From Myotis daubentonii (taxonomy: Eukaryota; Chordata; Mammalia; Chiroptera; Vespertilionidae), in assembly GCF_963259705.1 (NCBI RefSeq), contig NC_081844.1, forward strand, positions 50,515,501 through 50,579,500: 64,000 nt of DNA, read 5' to 3'. Each line of letters opens with the position of its first letter. The first letter of the stretch is position 1. The notes beneath the pieces were generated by a model. That model was not told the DNA's origin and ran no database searches. It was given only the letters and a program-made list of their open reading frames with translations. Below, one piece after another: positions 34,329-46,026 of the stretch. A program made the position numbers and the translations under genes.

Positions 34329-35024
34329 CTAGAAGGCCTGTGCACAAAAATTTGTGCACTGGCAGGGAAGGGGGCTCCCTCAGCCCAACCTGTGCCCTCT
34401 CACGGATCATGCTGCCGCTAGCCCTGCCCGCCCAGGACGCCCAAGACATGGCAGGCCCGGATCCTGTGCTGGGGTGAGCGGCTGCTCAGATTCTGCTGCT
34501 GCTCACCCTGCCCGCCCTGGCCACCCACCCAAGACATGGCAGACCCAGATCCCGCGCTGGGGTGGACAGCAGCTCGGATCACGCTGCCGCCTGCCCCGCC
34601 CACCCCGTCCACCTATCCCAAGACACGGCAGGCCCGGATCCAGTGCCAGATCTTCTGCGGGAGGGCCAGTTGGGGGTGTGAGTGCTGGCAGACCGCTGCA
34701 GTCGCCCCACCAGCCCCGATCTGCCGCGGGGGGGCCAGTTGGGGGCTTGGCCGGTGGTGGATCGCTGCGGTCACACCCGCCAGCTCTGGGTCGGGTTGCA
34801 CATGGGTCGCCCGCCACCCGGGTCACAGATAGCAGGCCCGATGGTGGCGGGGCAGGCAGGACGGCGCTGTCCCATCCTGCCTGCAGTATGCAAATTAGCC
34901 GCCATCTTTGTTGGCGGTTAACCACCATCTTAGTTGGCAGTTAATTTGCTATCGCCCTGATTAGCCAATGGGAAGGGTAGGGAAGTTATGGTTAATTACC
35001 ATGTCTGTCTATTATTAGATAGGA
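34329..35024 (-). mobile_element. Helitron (HeliBat-type), upstream member of tandem pair 1
   Basis: Minus strand: 5' TCCTATCTAATAATAGAC with 'catggtaattaacc', and a 3' hairpin 'gtgcacaaatttttgtgcac' followed by CTAG at 34329-34332. Host T at 35025 completes the A|T site with A33882. GC-rich interior with internal tandem repeats. The 141-196-codon Pro/Gly/Arg-rich frames on both strands here are repeat artefacts. Confidence 0.9.
34395..34790. repeat. Minisatellites inside Helitron
   Basis: About three units of roughly 95 bp sharing 'aagacatggcaggcccggat', then two units of roughly 70 bp sharing 'gggccagttggggg'. These create long spurious GC-rich frames. Confidence 0.75.
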
Positions 35025-36286
35025 TTATATATGGATATGATATTATAATGCTAAAAATTATAGTGCAAATATAAAGTTACATGTTTACCTATTGGCAAGT
35101 GGTAATATCCATCCACCATATATTATGAAGGTAAAAAGGAGTTAAAGAACAATGTGTAGAGGGCAATTTCATTTTTTAAAAACAAGTATATAGAACTTCT
35201 ATATATGTTTATATATTTACATATATATTTCTGATGAGCAAAAATATGCTCATCTAATATTGGTTATTAACACACTGATCTATTCACAACCACTACTTTC
35301 AGTCCCTCATTATGTTGGGATTGAAGGGAGCAGATAGGCCCTTGGGGATATTCTAGCCTTTTAAAAAAACCTTTATGTGGTATACTTTTACTTGTTTTTT
35401 TTATAGTCTGATTTTGGTAAAATGTCAAATTAAAAATGTAAAGAAATAATAATGGCAATGTTAGTCTTACTCATCAAAGAATATATATTATATTAAAGGA
35501 AAGTGTGTGTGTGTGTGTGTGATCAAAAGAGCTGCAAAACATTTGATGTTTATATTTCCTAGACAGTATAGTACCTGGAACATAAAGGAACTGAATGAAT
35601 TCAGTCAAGTAGGATTGGTGAAAAAACTGTGGGGCTTGTGGTTACGACACTTAGATCAGAATTGGAGCTATATGACTATGGACCATAAGAAAATCATTTA
35701 TCTTCTTTGGCCCTGGATTGTTGAATTCGCAAAATGGGTCTAAAGGCCTTACAGAAGAGCATAGAAACAAAGACAACAAACTTTGAGAAGGTATATTTCC
35801 AATAGTAAAGCACTGTGTAAATATAAACTAGGACTATTGGGATTATTAAACTCATATTTGCTAGAGTTAAAGAAAAATTAGTGAGGACACTTACTTGTAA
35901 CTGTCACATTTATCATTAAATTTTGTGCTATATATAATTATCTGAAAACACTGAATTCTCTTAAAAACAAATATATCATGCCCAAATATCCAATTTAATG
36001 AAAAACCTTGCTATTCTTGCTAATTAAAATGAATAAAAGCTTAATTGTACTTAGCCCAAAAAACTGTGTTGGCTAGGAAACAAAGAATATAAAAATCATG
36101 CTATGGAAATCTCCCTTCCATCTGTAAAAAAGCTGTAGAAAAACATGCCCTTGATGTATACATTTCTAAAGAAAGACTGTCTATTGATGAATGACACGTC
36201 ACTCTGACAAAGTTAGTAATTACAATCGCTAGCATGAGGACAAAAGGAAATTTTTGCGTGTGTGTTTTTTAAAATATATATATATA
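35025..36286. other. AT-rich unique sequence with MIR and (GT)n
   Basis: Mostly unrecognised. (GT)n at 35503-35520. 35635-35750 reads as a MIR ('tatgactatggaccataag', 'tcgcaaaatgggtctaaagg'). The 78-codon frame at 35507-35743 runs through both and is not a gene. Confidence 0.45.
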
Positions 36287-36287
36287 A

Positions 36288-36870
36288 TAGAGGCCCGGTG
36301 CACAAAAATTTGTGCACTCGGGGGGAAGGGGGGGTCCCTCAGCCCGGCCTGTGCCCTCTTGCAGTCTGGGACCCCTTGGGAGATAACGACCTGCTGGCTT
36401 AGGCCTGCTCCTGGGTGGCAGAGGGCAGGCCCAATCCCTAGGTGCAGCCCCTGGTCGGGCTCAGAGCAGGGCTGATTGGGGAGTTGGGGCGCCGCCTGCT
36501 GTCATGCACAGAGCAGGGTGGATCAGGAGGTTGCGATGCCACCCTCAGTCACGCTCAGGGTAGGGCCGATCAGGTGGTTGGGGCGCCGCACCCTGTCACA
36601 CACAGAGCCACAGGGCCAACAGGGGGTTGGGGAGCTCCCCCCTATCAGGCACAGAGCAGGGCTGATCAGGGGGTTGGGGCGCCTTCCCCTGTCACAAACA
36701 GAGCAGGGCGGATAGGGAGGTTGTGGCCCCACCCCCTGTCACACATAGAGCCGCAGGGCAATCAGGGGGTTTGGGCACTGCCCCCTGTCACGCTGATCAC
36801 AGTGCCGCGAGGCCTCGTGGCTCTGCTGATCCTGGTGCTGGGAGGCATATTACCCTTTTACTATATAGGA
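36288..36870 (-). mobile_element. Helitron (HeliBat-type), downstream member of tandem pair 2
   Basis: Minus strand: 5' TCCTATATAGTAAAAGGG, 3' hairpin 'gtgcacaaatttttgtgcac' then 'cgggcctcta' with the final G of CTAG missing or changed. Host A at 36287. Interior carries a 48-bp minisatellite. Several 70-143-codon frames here are artefacts of that repeat. Confidence 0.88.
36470..36800. repeat. About 48-bp minisatellite, roughly seven units
   Basis: Repeating pattern 'ggttggggcgccgc', 'cctgtcacacacagagc', 'agggccgatcagg'. Units vary from about 45 to 50 bp. Confidence 0.85.
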
Positions 36871-37514
36871 TAAAGGCCTGGTGCATGGGTGGGGCCAGCT
36901 GGTTTGCCCTGAAGGGTGTCCTGGATCAGGGTGGGGGTCCCCACTGGGGTGCCTGGCCAGCCTGGATGAGGGGATGATGGCTGTTTGCAGCTGGTCACAC
37001 ACCCTTCAGGGTGGGGGTCCCCACTGGGGTGCCTGGCCAGTCTGGGTGAGGGGGTGAGGGCTGTTTTCAGTCTGACAGGTGACTGAAGCTCCCAACTGCT
37101 CCTTTTTTTCTTTTTTTGTAAATTCTGGGCCAGCTTCAGCTCTGAGGCTTGGCTACAGCTCTAAAGCCTCCGCTGCTGAAAGCAGGTATCTGGTTTGTTT
37201 GGGTTCTATAATGGAAACACTGTTTCAACTCCAGCTCTGAGATCCTGGCTGGCTGAAAGCAGTTTTCTGGGGTTTTGTTTAGCTTCTGTATTTGTAATAA
37301 TGTATCAAACTGCAAGCTCAGATTCCGGCAGCATCAGGCGGGGAACGTAGGAGTCCTCTGTCACTGAAGCAAGCAAGCCTCATGTTCGCTTCAAGCTGCC
37401 TGGCTGCCGGCCGCCAACTTGGCTAGCAGTTAATTTGCATATTGCCCTGATTAGCCAATGGGAAGGGTAGTGGAAGTACAGCTAATTACCATGTTTCTCT
37501 TTTATTAGATAGGA
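36871..37514 (-). mobile_element. Helitron (HeliBat-type), upstream member of tandem pair 2
   Basis: Minus strand: 5' TCCTATCTAATAAAAGAG with 'catggtaattagctg'. The 3' end is 'gcaccaggcctttA' joined directly to the next Helitron's TCC. The interior holds two 'gggtgggggtccccactgg' units. Host T at 37515. Same type as 46493-47160. Confidence 0.88.
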
Positions 37515-37845
37515 TGTATTTTAAACTCCCTAAATTTTTTAAAAATAATTTTTCCTTTATTGAATAAGATATTACAAATGTGTCCTTATCCCCCCAATGT
37601 CCCCACATCCCCCCAATCCTGCCCTTACCCTCACCCCCTGTTGTCCACATCCATCATTTATGCTTATATGCATGCATACAAGTCCTTTGGTTGATCTTTC
37701 CCCCTCGCCCCCACCCTCATAAATCTTTATTGTTCAGATTATTACAGTTGTTTCTCTTTTCCCCCCCATAGCTCCCCTCCACCCGGTTCCCACCCCACCC
37801 TCTGCCCTTACCGCCCCCCACTGTCCTCATCCATAGGTGTATGAT

Positions 37846-38068
37846 TTTTTTAAAAAAATATATTTTTATTGATTTTTTACAGAGAGGAAGGGAGAGAGAT
37901 AGAGAGTCAGAAACATCGATGAGAGAGAAACATCGATCAGCCGCCTCCTGCACATCCCCTACTGGGGATGTGCCCGCAACCCAGGTACATGCCCCCGACC
38001 GGAATCGAACCTGGGACCTTTCAGTCCACAGGCCGACGCTCTATCCACTGAGCCAAACCGGTTTTGGC
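37846..38068 (-). repeat. Ves SINE inside the HAL1-like 3' UTR
   Basis: Antisense Ves close to consensus: 'attgattttttacagagagg', 'cctactggggatgtgccc', 'ggaatcgaacctgggacc', 'ctatccactgagccaaaccg'. Target duplication AGGTGTATGATTTT (37835-) and AGGTGTACGATTTT (38069-). It postdates the LINE. Confidence 0.95.
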
Positions 38069-38287
38069 AGGTGTACGATTTTTGTGCAGTCTCTTCCAGC
38101 ACCCCCTACACCCCTTTCCCCCCAAGAATTGTCAGTCTACACCCTTTCTATGCCCCTGATTCTATTATATTCACCAGTTTATTCTGTTCATCAGATTTTT
38201 TATTCACTTGAGTTTTAGATTCACTTGTTGATAGATATGTATTTGCTGTTCATAATTTTTATCTTTACCTTTTTCTTCTTCCTCTTC

Positions 38288-39097
38288 TTAAAGAATAACT
38301 TTCAGCATTTCATATAATACTGGTTTGGTGGTAATGAACTCCTTTAGCTTTTTCTTATCTGTGAAGCTCTTTATCTGACCTTCAATTCTGAATGATACCT
38401 TTGCTGGATAAAGTAATCATGGTTGTAGATTCTTGCTATTCATCACTTTGAATATTTCTTGCCACTCCCTTCTGGCCTGCATAGTTTCTGTTGAGGAATC
38501 ATATGCGTATTCCCTTGTAGGTAACTAACTGTTTTTCTCTTGCTGCTTTTAAGATTCTCTCTTTGTCTTTTGCTCTTGGCATTTTAATTATGATGAGTCT
38601 TGGTGTGGTCCTCTTTGGATTTCTTTTGTTTGGGGTTCTCTTCGCTTCCTGGACTTTCATCAGATAGGGGAAGTTTTCTGTCATTATTTCTTCAAATAGG
38701 TTTTCAATATCTTGCTCTCTCTCTTCTGTCACACCCATAATTTGAATGTTGGTTCACTTGAAGTTGTGCCAGAGGCTCCTTACACTATCTTCATATTTTT
38801 GGATTCTTTTTTATTTTCTAGTTGGGTGTTTTTTGCTTCTTTGTATTTCAAATCTTTGACTTGATTCTTGTGATCCTCTAGTCTGCTGTTGGATATCTGT
38901 ATATTATTCTTTATTTCAGTCAGTGTTTGCTTAATTTCTAGTTGGTCCTTTTTCATATCCTTGAGGGTCTCACTAAATTTATCGGCGGTTTCTAGAAAAT
39001 TCTTGAAAAACCTTATAACTGTGGTTTTGAACTCTATATCCAGTAGTTTGCTTTCCTCCATTTCAGTCATTTGTGACCTGTTTCTTTGTCTCCACAT
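38288..39097 (-). pseudogene. LINE-1/HAL1 ORF1 protein, frameshifted
   Basis: RNA-binding chaperone of the retrotransposon RNP. From ATG at 39097 the first 105 codons form a Lys/Glu/Leu-rich coiled-coil segment. The next frame (38738-38499) carries the RRM/C-terminal start: 'IENLFEEIMTENFP' and 'KDKERILKAAREKQLVTYKG', both ORF1p hallmarks. A further frame reaches a TAA at 38290-38288 after a sequence matching the usual C-terminus. At least two frameshifts separate the parts. About 270 codons, shorter than the usual roughly 340. Confidence 0.85.
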
Positions 39098-40225
39098 TTT
39101 GGCTGCTTCCCTGTGTTGATAGAGTGGCTTTATGTGCTAGGTGTCTTATAGGGCCAAGTGGCTCAGCCTCCCCAATTACCTGACGTGGACACTCTTGGTG
39201 CACCCCTTTGTGCTCTGTGTGCACAGTCTTGTTGTAGTTAAGCTTTGTTTGTTGTTGGTATCACTGGGAGGAATTGACCTCCAGGTCAATTGTCTGTGAG
39301 AATCAGCTGTGGTTATGGTGGGAGAACTTCTGTGCTGGAGACACCCTATGTGGCAAGACTTGCCTCAGTGGGGCTTTGGTGCTTACTGAGTCTTCCCCCT
39401 GATTGTGTCCCTTATGGATCTGAGGAGTTGTAATCTGGATGGTCTCATTCTGACCACTAGGTACACTGGCTCTTGGATATCTAAGGAGGTGCTAATTTAG
39501 CCTTGCCTGAGGCTACCCAGCAGGAGCTATGGAGAGATCTGTAGATTCCTCTTCTTTGTTTGGGGTTTGGGGGTGCCCAAATGAGGCCCAGCTGTGAAGC
39601 AATGCAAGCTGCTGTGGGGCCTTGGGCCTTCTTTTTTATGTTCTGGGTCTCTCTGACCCAGCTGCAGTTTGTTATGTAATTTTAGATTGCAATGGGCCAG
39701 GCCATTCATATGCAAAAGCCTCTGTGCAGAGCTTGGGTGGGGCAGGGTCTCAGGGAATCAACAGGGTGGAGCAAATAGCTATGGCTGATCCTCAGCCCTG
39801 TCCTAAGAGGCCCAGGGTCTCAGTGTCCCAGGGTCTCAAGCACCTCTGAGAGAAAGCCGCCCTTGAGTTCCGCCCGCTGCCAGACAGTCCAGTTTCTCTC
39901 TGTATGAGTCTGGGTCCCCAGAGACTGGCCTGGAATTGGAGTTCAAAGCAGTCAGGAGCTTTTGCCTCTCTCTGGATTGAAAAAGACAACCACGTCGTCA
40001 GTTGCTAGCCCTTTCCGCGCGCGCATCCGTACGGATGCACTTTACTTCCACACTTCCTCTGAGTCTCAGTGTGCTTTTCTTTTTCCTTCTAGTTGTAGAA
40101 TTTCCATTCATCCAGCCTTCCTGTGGATCTGGATGATGTCTGTTTTGTCTTTTAATTGTAGTTTTGAAGTGGTTGTGCGAGGCAGCAGTTTCAGGTGTTT
40201 ACCTATGCCATCATTTTGGTTTCTC

Positions 40226-40900
40226 TCCTATCGTTTGCGTGTGTTTTTAAAGAAGTTTGCATACTTCAGTATTGAGTCTTATTTGGATGACAAGAAAAAT
40301 AATATAGGAAAGGGATCACTGGCTAAATTACTAGAGCACCAAGGAAAAGGACCCAACAATTTAATTCACACATTTTCCAGTTATGAAAAGACAGAAAATA
40401 AGGAGTCCTGAATGGCTGCCAAAATGCAGAAGGTGATATCTGTTCGGTGTCTTGTGTGAAAAGGTGATTACTGCTGCTTTTTTTTTTTTTTTAACAGTAC
40501 ATACAGTCAGATCAGCATAAGCTTTTAGTGTACAACAGTTGAACCCTTATAAGAGTGTAACATGAGGACTTTTAATGGTTCCCACAATTTTGTTCTACAT
40601 GACTATGTTCACATTAAAAACAGCCACTACTCCTCTAATAGTCTAAGAATATATACATAATTTACAAAACTCCTTGTATGTTTTTTACTGATCCATGTAA
40701 AAAATTCTTGTCAGATATATAATTTATCTCACAATAATCTTCTTAATCTACTGTCCTCAAAGGAAAATCTACCTTCACTTTCCTTAAAAAATTATTTTGC
40801 AAAAAATAAAATTTAAAGAACCACTCCTGATTAAATTTTTGACAGTTTTGCCTGTAAATGCTTAACATTTTACTCATTTTAAAGACTTTTTTATGTGTCT
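40226..40900. other. AT-rich sequence
   Basis: Flank of the HAL1-like element. Contains a poly-T run at 40480-40493. Nothing recognised. The 149-codon plus frame at 39962-40411 is antisense to the LINE 5' UTR. Confidence 0.35.
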
Positions 40901-40904
40901 GGGA

Positions 40905-41450
40905 ATCTCAGGGTTTCAGCAATAATTAAAGACATCTTATGCTCTGTTGAGTTATAGTGACAGGTGTGCTGTCCATCTTTCATTTGTCCCTACAGATCCA
41001 TGTTCCACTCTTCTCCATGCTGCCATGTGCCCAGGAGGCACACCTGGAAGGGTCTCATCTCAGGTTCTTTTGTTCTCTGACATCCAATTTCTTCCACCAA
41101 TGCAGAGAGTCCCAGGAGATGATAGAAATGGAGATCATGAAATCAGAGTCATTATCCCATTCTTGAGACATCACCAGAGGCTGGCTCTCTCCTCAAATGG
41201 AGGCTTCAGCATTTGTCAGGTATTCCTTTCCACAAAGCCCTCTCTGTCTTTGGGCTCTGGAGAAATGCTTGTACTCCTTGTCTTCAATACTGTGGGTGGT
41301 AACTACCCACTACACTTCCTAACCAGGGGGTACTGAACTATCTCTTGTATTTTCTACATACTCTGCTCACACTTCTTGTAAATAGATTATGAATTCTTCC
41401 CAAATTATCCAACTTGGAAGTGCCATCTCTTTCTTTTAGACACTGATGGG
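40905..41450 (+). repeat. Old interspersed repeat, family uncertain
   Basis: Phrases such as 'catgttccactcttctccat', 'ggaagggtctcatctcaggt', 'gtgggtggtaactacccact', 'cttgtaaatagattatga' and 'ccaacttggaagtgccatct' recur in mammalian genomes as an old LTR/LINE end. The 129-codon plus frame at 40947-41336 lies entirely in it and is unlikely to be a gene. Confidence 0.45.
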
Positions 41451-41566
41451 GAAAAGTCATCTTTGGGATTCCTTATATAATTTTATTAAAAAGTATTTAT
41501 TTTTGCAATTTTTATTAAATTATGATTTTAGAAGGTCACTCTGGAAGTATGGTCATATTAACCAAC

Positions 41567-42025
41567 TGTTGGGGTCCAGCCCCAACAGGTCCAGGGGTTC
41601 CCAAAGGTGTGGACGGAGTTGGCGAAGAAGGAATTACATGGAGACTGCATTCAGTTGATCAGCATAGCCAGGTCCTTTAGCCAGGTTCGGTCTTTATTGT
41701 TCTGTTACATCTGTATTTATACCAGTTGATTTTAATCCTATCCATTCTATTCCAAAGGTTAGGGCGTTTTTTAATCTAGTTCTGTTGAGTTTAATCCTGT
41801 CTAGGTTAATCTCTGTGTTCCATTATAAGGGCTATTCCAAGGTCACTGCTCTACTGATAAGCTACAAGGAAGTGACTGAAGGAGATTATCCTACCCAGTA
41901 AAGGTTATGTCCTCCCAGCTTTGCTGCTTGCCTTCCCTGGGACAGCCTTGTGTCAGTGAGTCTCCAGGGGTATAGGCTTTGGTGCTTTCCCTGGTGGGCA
42001 GACCCCTGGGGATGTGGGCCCAACA
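41567..42025 (-). repeat. Class II (betaretrovirus-like) ERV LTR
   Basis: Minus strand: starts TGTTGGGCCC (42025) and ends CCCCAACA (41567), a 7-bp inverted repeat TGTTGGG/CCCAACA with TG...CA ends. TATAAATA is at 41721-41714 and AATAAA at 41698-41693. The close spacing implies a very short R, as in class II LTRs. Length 459 bp. The adjoining sequence to the right looks internal, so this would be a 3' LTR. Confidence 0.65.
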
Positions 42026-42440
42026 AGTCCCAAATTTATTGCCAACAGTCTTAGTCCAAGTTCTTCATAAGTAGTACATGGTATTTCTGTAACACTAGGG
42101 GGTTTCACTGATTTATTCTCTTCCTTAGTCCTGTTAATCCCTAACTCCAGGGAAAAAATCCTCACCTGGGCAAACAACCTTTCTCGGGGAGGTGGTCTTG
42201 TTTAAAACACATTGCACTAAGAGGGGGAGCAAACATATTAAGAACAGTATGCCATATATGCCAGGTCCCTTGAAACATATGCTGTGTAGATGTTTCTTCC
42301 CTGCAGCGACTGTGTCAGGCAGCAAGGATGGATTGGCTTCCAGCAATCAACCACAGTCTGTAGCTACTAGAAAAATCTGTCCATTAGTTTTCAAACCACA
42401 TTTTGTATTAGCCTTACATTGCTTTCTTCAATGGGTTTAA
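42026..42440 (-). pseudogene. Possible ERV env 3' remnant next to the LTR
   Basis: Upstream of the LTR on the minus strand, a 70-codon frame (42346-42134) has a single hydrophobic segment of about 20 residues (GILFLICLLPLLVQCVL) followed by a basic tail, as expected for the membrane anchor and tail of an Env transmembrane subunit. Surrounding frames are broken. No polypurine tract is clear. Weak without a search. Confidence 0.35.
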
Positions 42441-43640
42441 TTTAAGATTGGAGCCATACTTAAGAGAGCCCACACATTAGAGACCAACCATTTAAAATGT
42501 GTTGTATAACGGGATGTTTTCATTAGCGTTTTTTATCTTCTGGTCTATTGAAAGTACTTTACAGACAATATGTTTCTTGAGACATTGTCAAGGAAAGTTC
42601 AGGCTAGGTGTTTTACAAAATTCTGGAATAGGATTAAAAATTCTAAGACCTTCATTGTGTGTGTGTGTGTGTGTTTGCCGTGATTTTAGTATGAGAAAAT
42701 AGAAAGTTGGGTTTCTGTGAGAATCTCAATACATTCCTTATTGACCTAGATTTAAAAATACTAAACATTTTTTTAATCAAACCAAATGTATGTTTAAGCA
42801 AATTTATAATCCAGACATAGATTGGTAATTCTTTTTCCTGTACTTCCACAGAGCCTCCGTTAAATGTGATGTATCTACTTCAAGCCATTCCATGCTATGT
42901 CTGACTTCTATTCTTGCCCCAACTCCATTATTCAATTCTTTCTCCCTCCTTCCTTCTGTCAGTAACAAGTAAAGAAATGAAATGAAATTTTATCCTTGGG
43001 TATGTAAATTCTGGTGTGTAAAGTAGTCATGGGCACATGGAATTTTCCTACTTGAACAAATAGGCACAATGACCTTGGTTGGATGAGGATCCATTTCCAG
43101 GAAAGCTGATATTGCCCAGGGCTTTCCCTCTCTGTCATTTACTTAAGGCCCATTTTTAACAATCCCTCATTATATGGTAATGTTGGCCCTCCAGGGAGTC
43201 CAGAGTTGCAAATCTTAAGGCTGCATTTCATGGAGCTCCTTTAGGAAGACAGCCTGAAAGTTAATCTTAGTTTGCATGAATGCAAATCTCATGCATGCAT
43301 GAGTAAGATCACAGACGGATTGTGTCTAATTTATTACAGCAGCTCTAACCTATCCTTTCTCTCTTTATTTTTATCTCTCTCTAATGCTACTTGTTAAGCT
43401 ACTTTAAAAACAAAAAATGTGAACCCACACATCATAGAAGAATTTCAGAATTCTTGTCCCTTATTATTATATTATTAGATAAATGTTAGAGGGTAGGAAA
43501 ACAAGTTATCTCACAAGAGCCCAAAGTAAAATCAAATTTCATTTTTCCACATAGCCACTTTCTTGGATTCAGGAGGAAATGATCAGGAGTGGCGCTGGAG
43601 TATCATTACTTAATGTAGTATTATAACTAGTCAATAGTAA
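42441..43640. other. Unique sequence with (GT)n
   Basis: (GT)n at 42655-42674. Otherwise no recognised repeat or exon. Confidence 0.35.
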
Positions 43641-43644
43641 GTTT

Positions 43645-43862
43645 GCTGGAATGGTTGGGCGCAAATTCCAACCACACCACTTCCGGTGTGACCTTGGGCA
43701 ATTTACTTATCCACTTGCAACTTCTGTGGATGCAGTTGTAGAATGCTGATAATAAAACAGTCCTCTCAAGGTTGTTGTGAGAATTAAGTGTGAAAGTGGG
43801 ACTTAAATTAGATAAAGTGTGTAGCGTGGAACATAATGGGCTAAACAAATGGCAGCATAACA
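43645..43862 (+). repeat. MIR SINE
   Basis: 'cttccggtgtgaccttgggc', 'ctcaaggttgttgtgagaat' and 'aaagtgtgtagcgtggaaca' are MIR core and tail. The 78-codon minus frame over it is incidental. Confidence 0.75.
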
Positions 43863-45735
43863 TATTTTATATAAACTTTATATCTCACTTATGTATAGAC
43901 TGTATTTCATTATGTTAGAAACAATCTATTTGAAATAAAAGTTCTGAATTCATTTCTTAAAAATGTGAAAAAATTAGTTTCAGACATATGTTATGGAGCT
44001 ACCCTTTCACCTTTCACCTATGGCCAGTGGTAGAGGTATGAGACCCTGACTCACCTGGGATAAGGTCAGTGTGGAACAGAATATCTGCCTGGATGATATA
44101 ACCAATAGCCTAGATGGCTTTGGTCACTTTTAGAGAAGTCTTAAGTTGATGTATTGGAATGAACAACTATAACGAAATATGTGTGCATATCAGAGAGATG
44201 GGAAAAAATGGTTTTTAACTATCAAATAATACAAAAAATAGCAAATATATAATATGCATACTAATAACTAACAAATAAGTATAAAAATTGATTTTTAGTC
44301 CTTTTCCTCACACTCATTTGTTTATGATCCATTTTTGATACTGTACCTAGTTCTAATTCTAGGTCAAATCGACAATCACTAGCATGTGACTGTGGGCCAG
44401 GCACTTTATTTTCAGTATCTCATTTATTTTTTTCAGGGCTTTTAATGATTATAAATATTATAAGTACCAGACTAAGTAGGATTTCTGGCATATATTTCAA
44501 TAAAACGTGAAGGAAGTGAAATAATTGAAAATGCAAGGTTTTATTTTTTCCCTTTTATTTCTGCAAGGTTTTAGCCTCTTGATTTCCATGAAGTGCCTAA
44601 TTCCCCACCACACATGTAGAAGCTATCCTAAATAAATATAAAATGTAAGTCAAAGTCTGCAGGCTATGCAACTTCAACATATATAGAAACCTCCCAACCC
44701 CCAATTCTAACTATGCTACTGTCCACAAATTTCTTTTGCATAAATATTCTGGAGATTTATTATACATGATAAGCAATTACTAATGAAATTAATTTGGTTG
44801 TAAGTTAATATATATTATTCTAGTTCCATTACTTGATAAAGTATTTCTCAAGGGAAGAAAGTATATTTCAATTACATTTTATTCTCTTTAAATCCAATCT
44901 AGTATCTGTCCGGAGTAACATAGATGTTTAATAAATTAAAAAGAACTATGATTCATTCTCCAAGTTTGTTTCAGAGAGATGTTAATATAGGTAATCTTGA
45001 AAATAATAGACAGCAAGTATATGATGATAACATATATTTCATTCATATATAATATGCTTTTATTTTTATGCATTTATAATAGAAAATAAAAATCCATACC
45101 TGGTTCTATAAATGTGGCTAAATTATAAAGTCACAAATACAAAGCAACATTAGATTGATTTTGGTCATAGCATATTCAATTTTGGATTTTACACACAATA
45201 TTATCAAATCCTTCAGGTGGTAACACTATTTATGACTGTTTGCTAGCAGTGCTGGATTATTCAGAAGGAATTATATATTGAACTGCAATGATGAGGTGAA
45301 ATATGAAAAAGAGATAGCGGGAACAGTGGCCTGCTACCAGCTAAAAGTGCTACCTGAAATTCCAGTTTTACAAGCTATACTGCATCTACTTTAGCAGACA
45401 GTCCCATCTAAGGTATATTTATATATTTGAGCTGCCTTAGGTTTACAAAGTTTTATATGATTTCAACCAGTCAGATGTGAAAATCTGGAGTCTGAACTTT
45501 AATCTCAGTGGAAATCATTGAGATCCAAGACATGCATATTTGTGCGTAAAAGAAACATGAATTAAGGGCTATTTATTAAAGAAATTTGAATGTCTCATAA
45601 TATAAAGAATAGCTACAGATAAATATAATAAAATAAGGACTGGGATGGGATACTTGCTGAAAATTTTCTACTTCATTATCAGAAATTCAAAAGGCATTAA
45701 GACCTGTGACCACAGGGCAATTAAAAAAAATTAAT
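43863..45735. other. AT-rich unique sequence
   Basis: A weak MIR/L2-like piece at 44380-44460 ('gtgggccaggcactttattt'). Otherwise nothing recognised. Confidence 0.4.
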
Positions 45736-45955
45736 GAGCCATTTTGGCTCAGTGGATAGAGTGTTGGCCTGAGGACTGAAGGGTCCCTGGTTCAATTCCG
45801 GTCAAGGGCACATTCCCAGGTTGTGGGCTCGATCCCCAGTAGGGGGTGTGCAGATGGCAGTCAATCAATGATTCTCTGTTATCATTGATGTTTCTATCTC
45901 TCTCTCCCCCTCCTTTACTCTCTGAAACCAATAAAAATATATTTCAAGAAAAATT
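45736..45955 (+). repeat. Ves SINE
   Basis: 'gagccattttggctcagtgg', 'gaagggtccctggttcaatt', 'gtgggctcgatccccagtag', 'tctgaaaccaataaaaatat'. Near-identical flanks 'aaaaattaatga' and 'aaaaattcatga'. Confidence 0.93.
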
Positions 45956-46026
45956 CATGAATTTTAAATCACACTCTATGGGATGAATAAAAAGCAACAC
46001 TTCTTACATCTCCACTTATAATAAGA

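Larger units (their letters stand above)
37535..40225 (-). mobile_element. Half-L1 (HAL1-like) retrotransposon, near full length, interrupted by a SINE
   Basis: Minus strand order: 5' start 'aaaccaaaatgatggcatag' near 40225, a 5' UTR of about 1.1 kb, ORF1 (39097-38288), a roughly 520-nt 3' UTR (not counting the SINE), then AATAAA (37561-37556) and an A-rich tail. No ORF2 and no room for its approximately 3.8 kb. This is the HAL1 layout. It could instead be an L1 that lost ORF2 by deletion. It depends on L1 ORF2 protein in trans. Confidence 0.65.

Noticed and set aside
34354..34944. 196-codon plus-strand open frame and several overlapping frames on both strands
   Set aside because: All lie within a Helitron with 70-95-bp minisatellites. 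GC-rich repeats keep many frames open at once, and no domain is visible.
36442..36873. 143-codon plus-strand frame rich in Gly, Ala and Pro
   Set aside because: It is a translation of the 48-bp Helitron minisatellite.
40947..41336. 129-codon plus-strand frame
   Set aside because: It sits in an old interspersed repeat and has no recognised domain or splice context.
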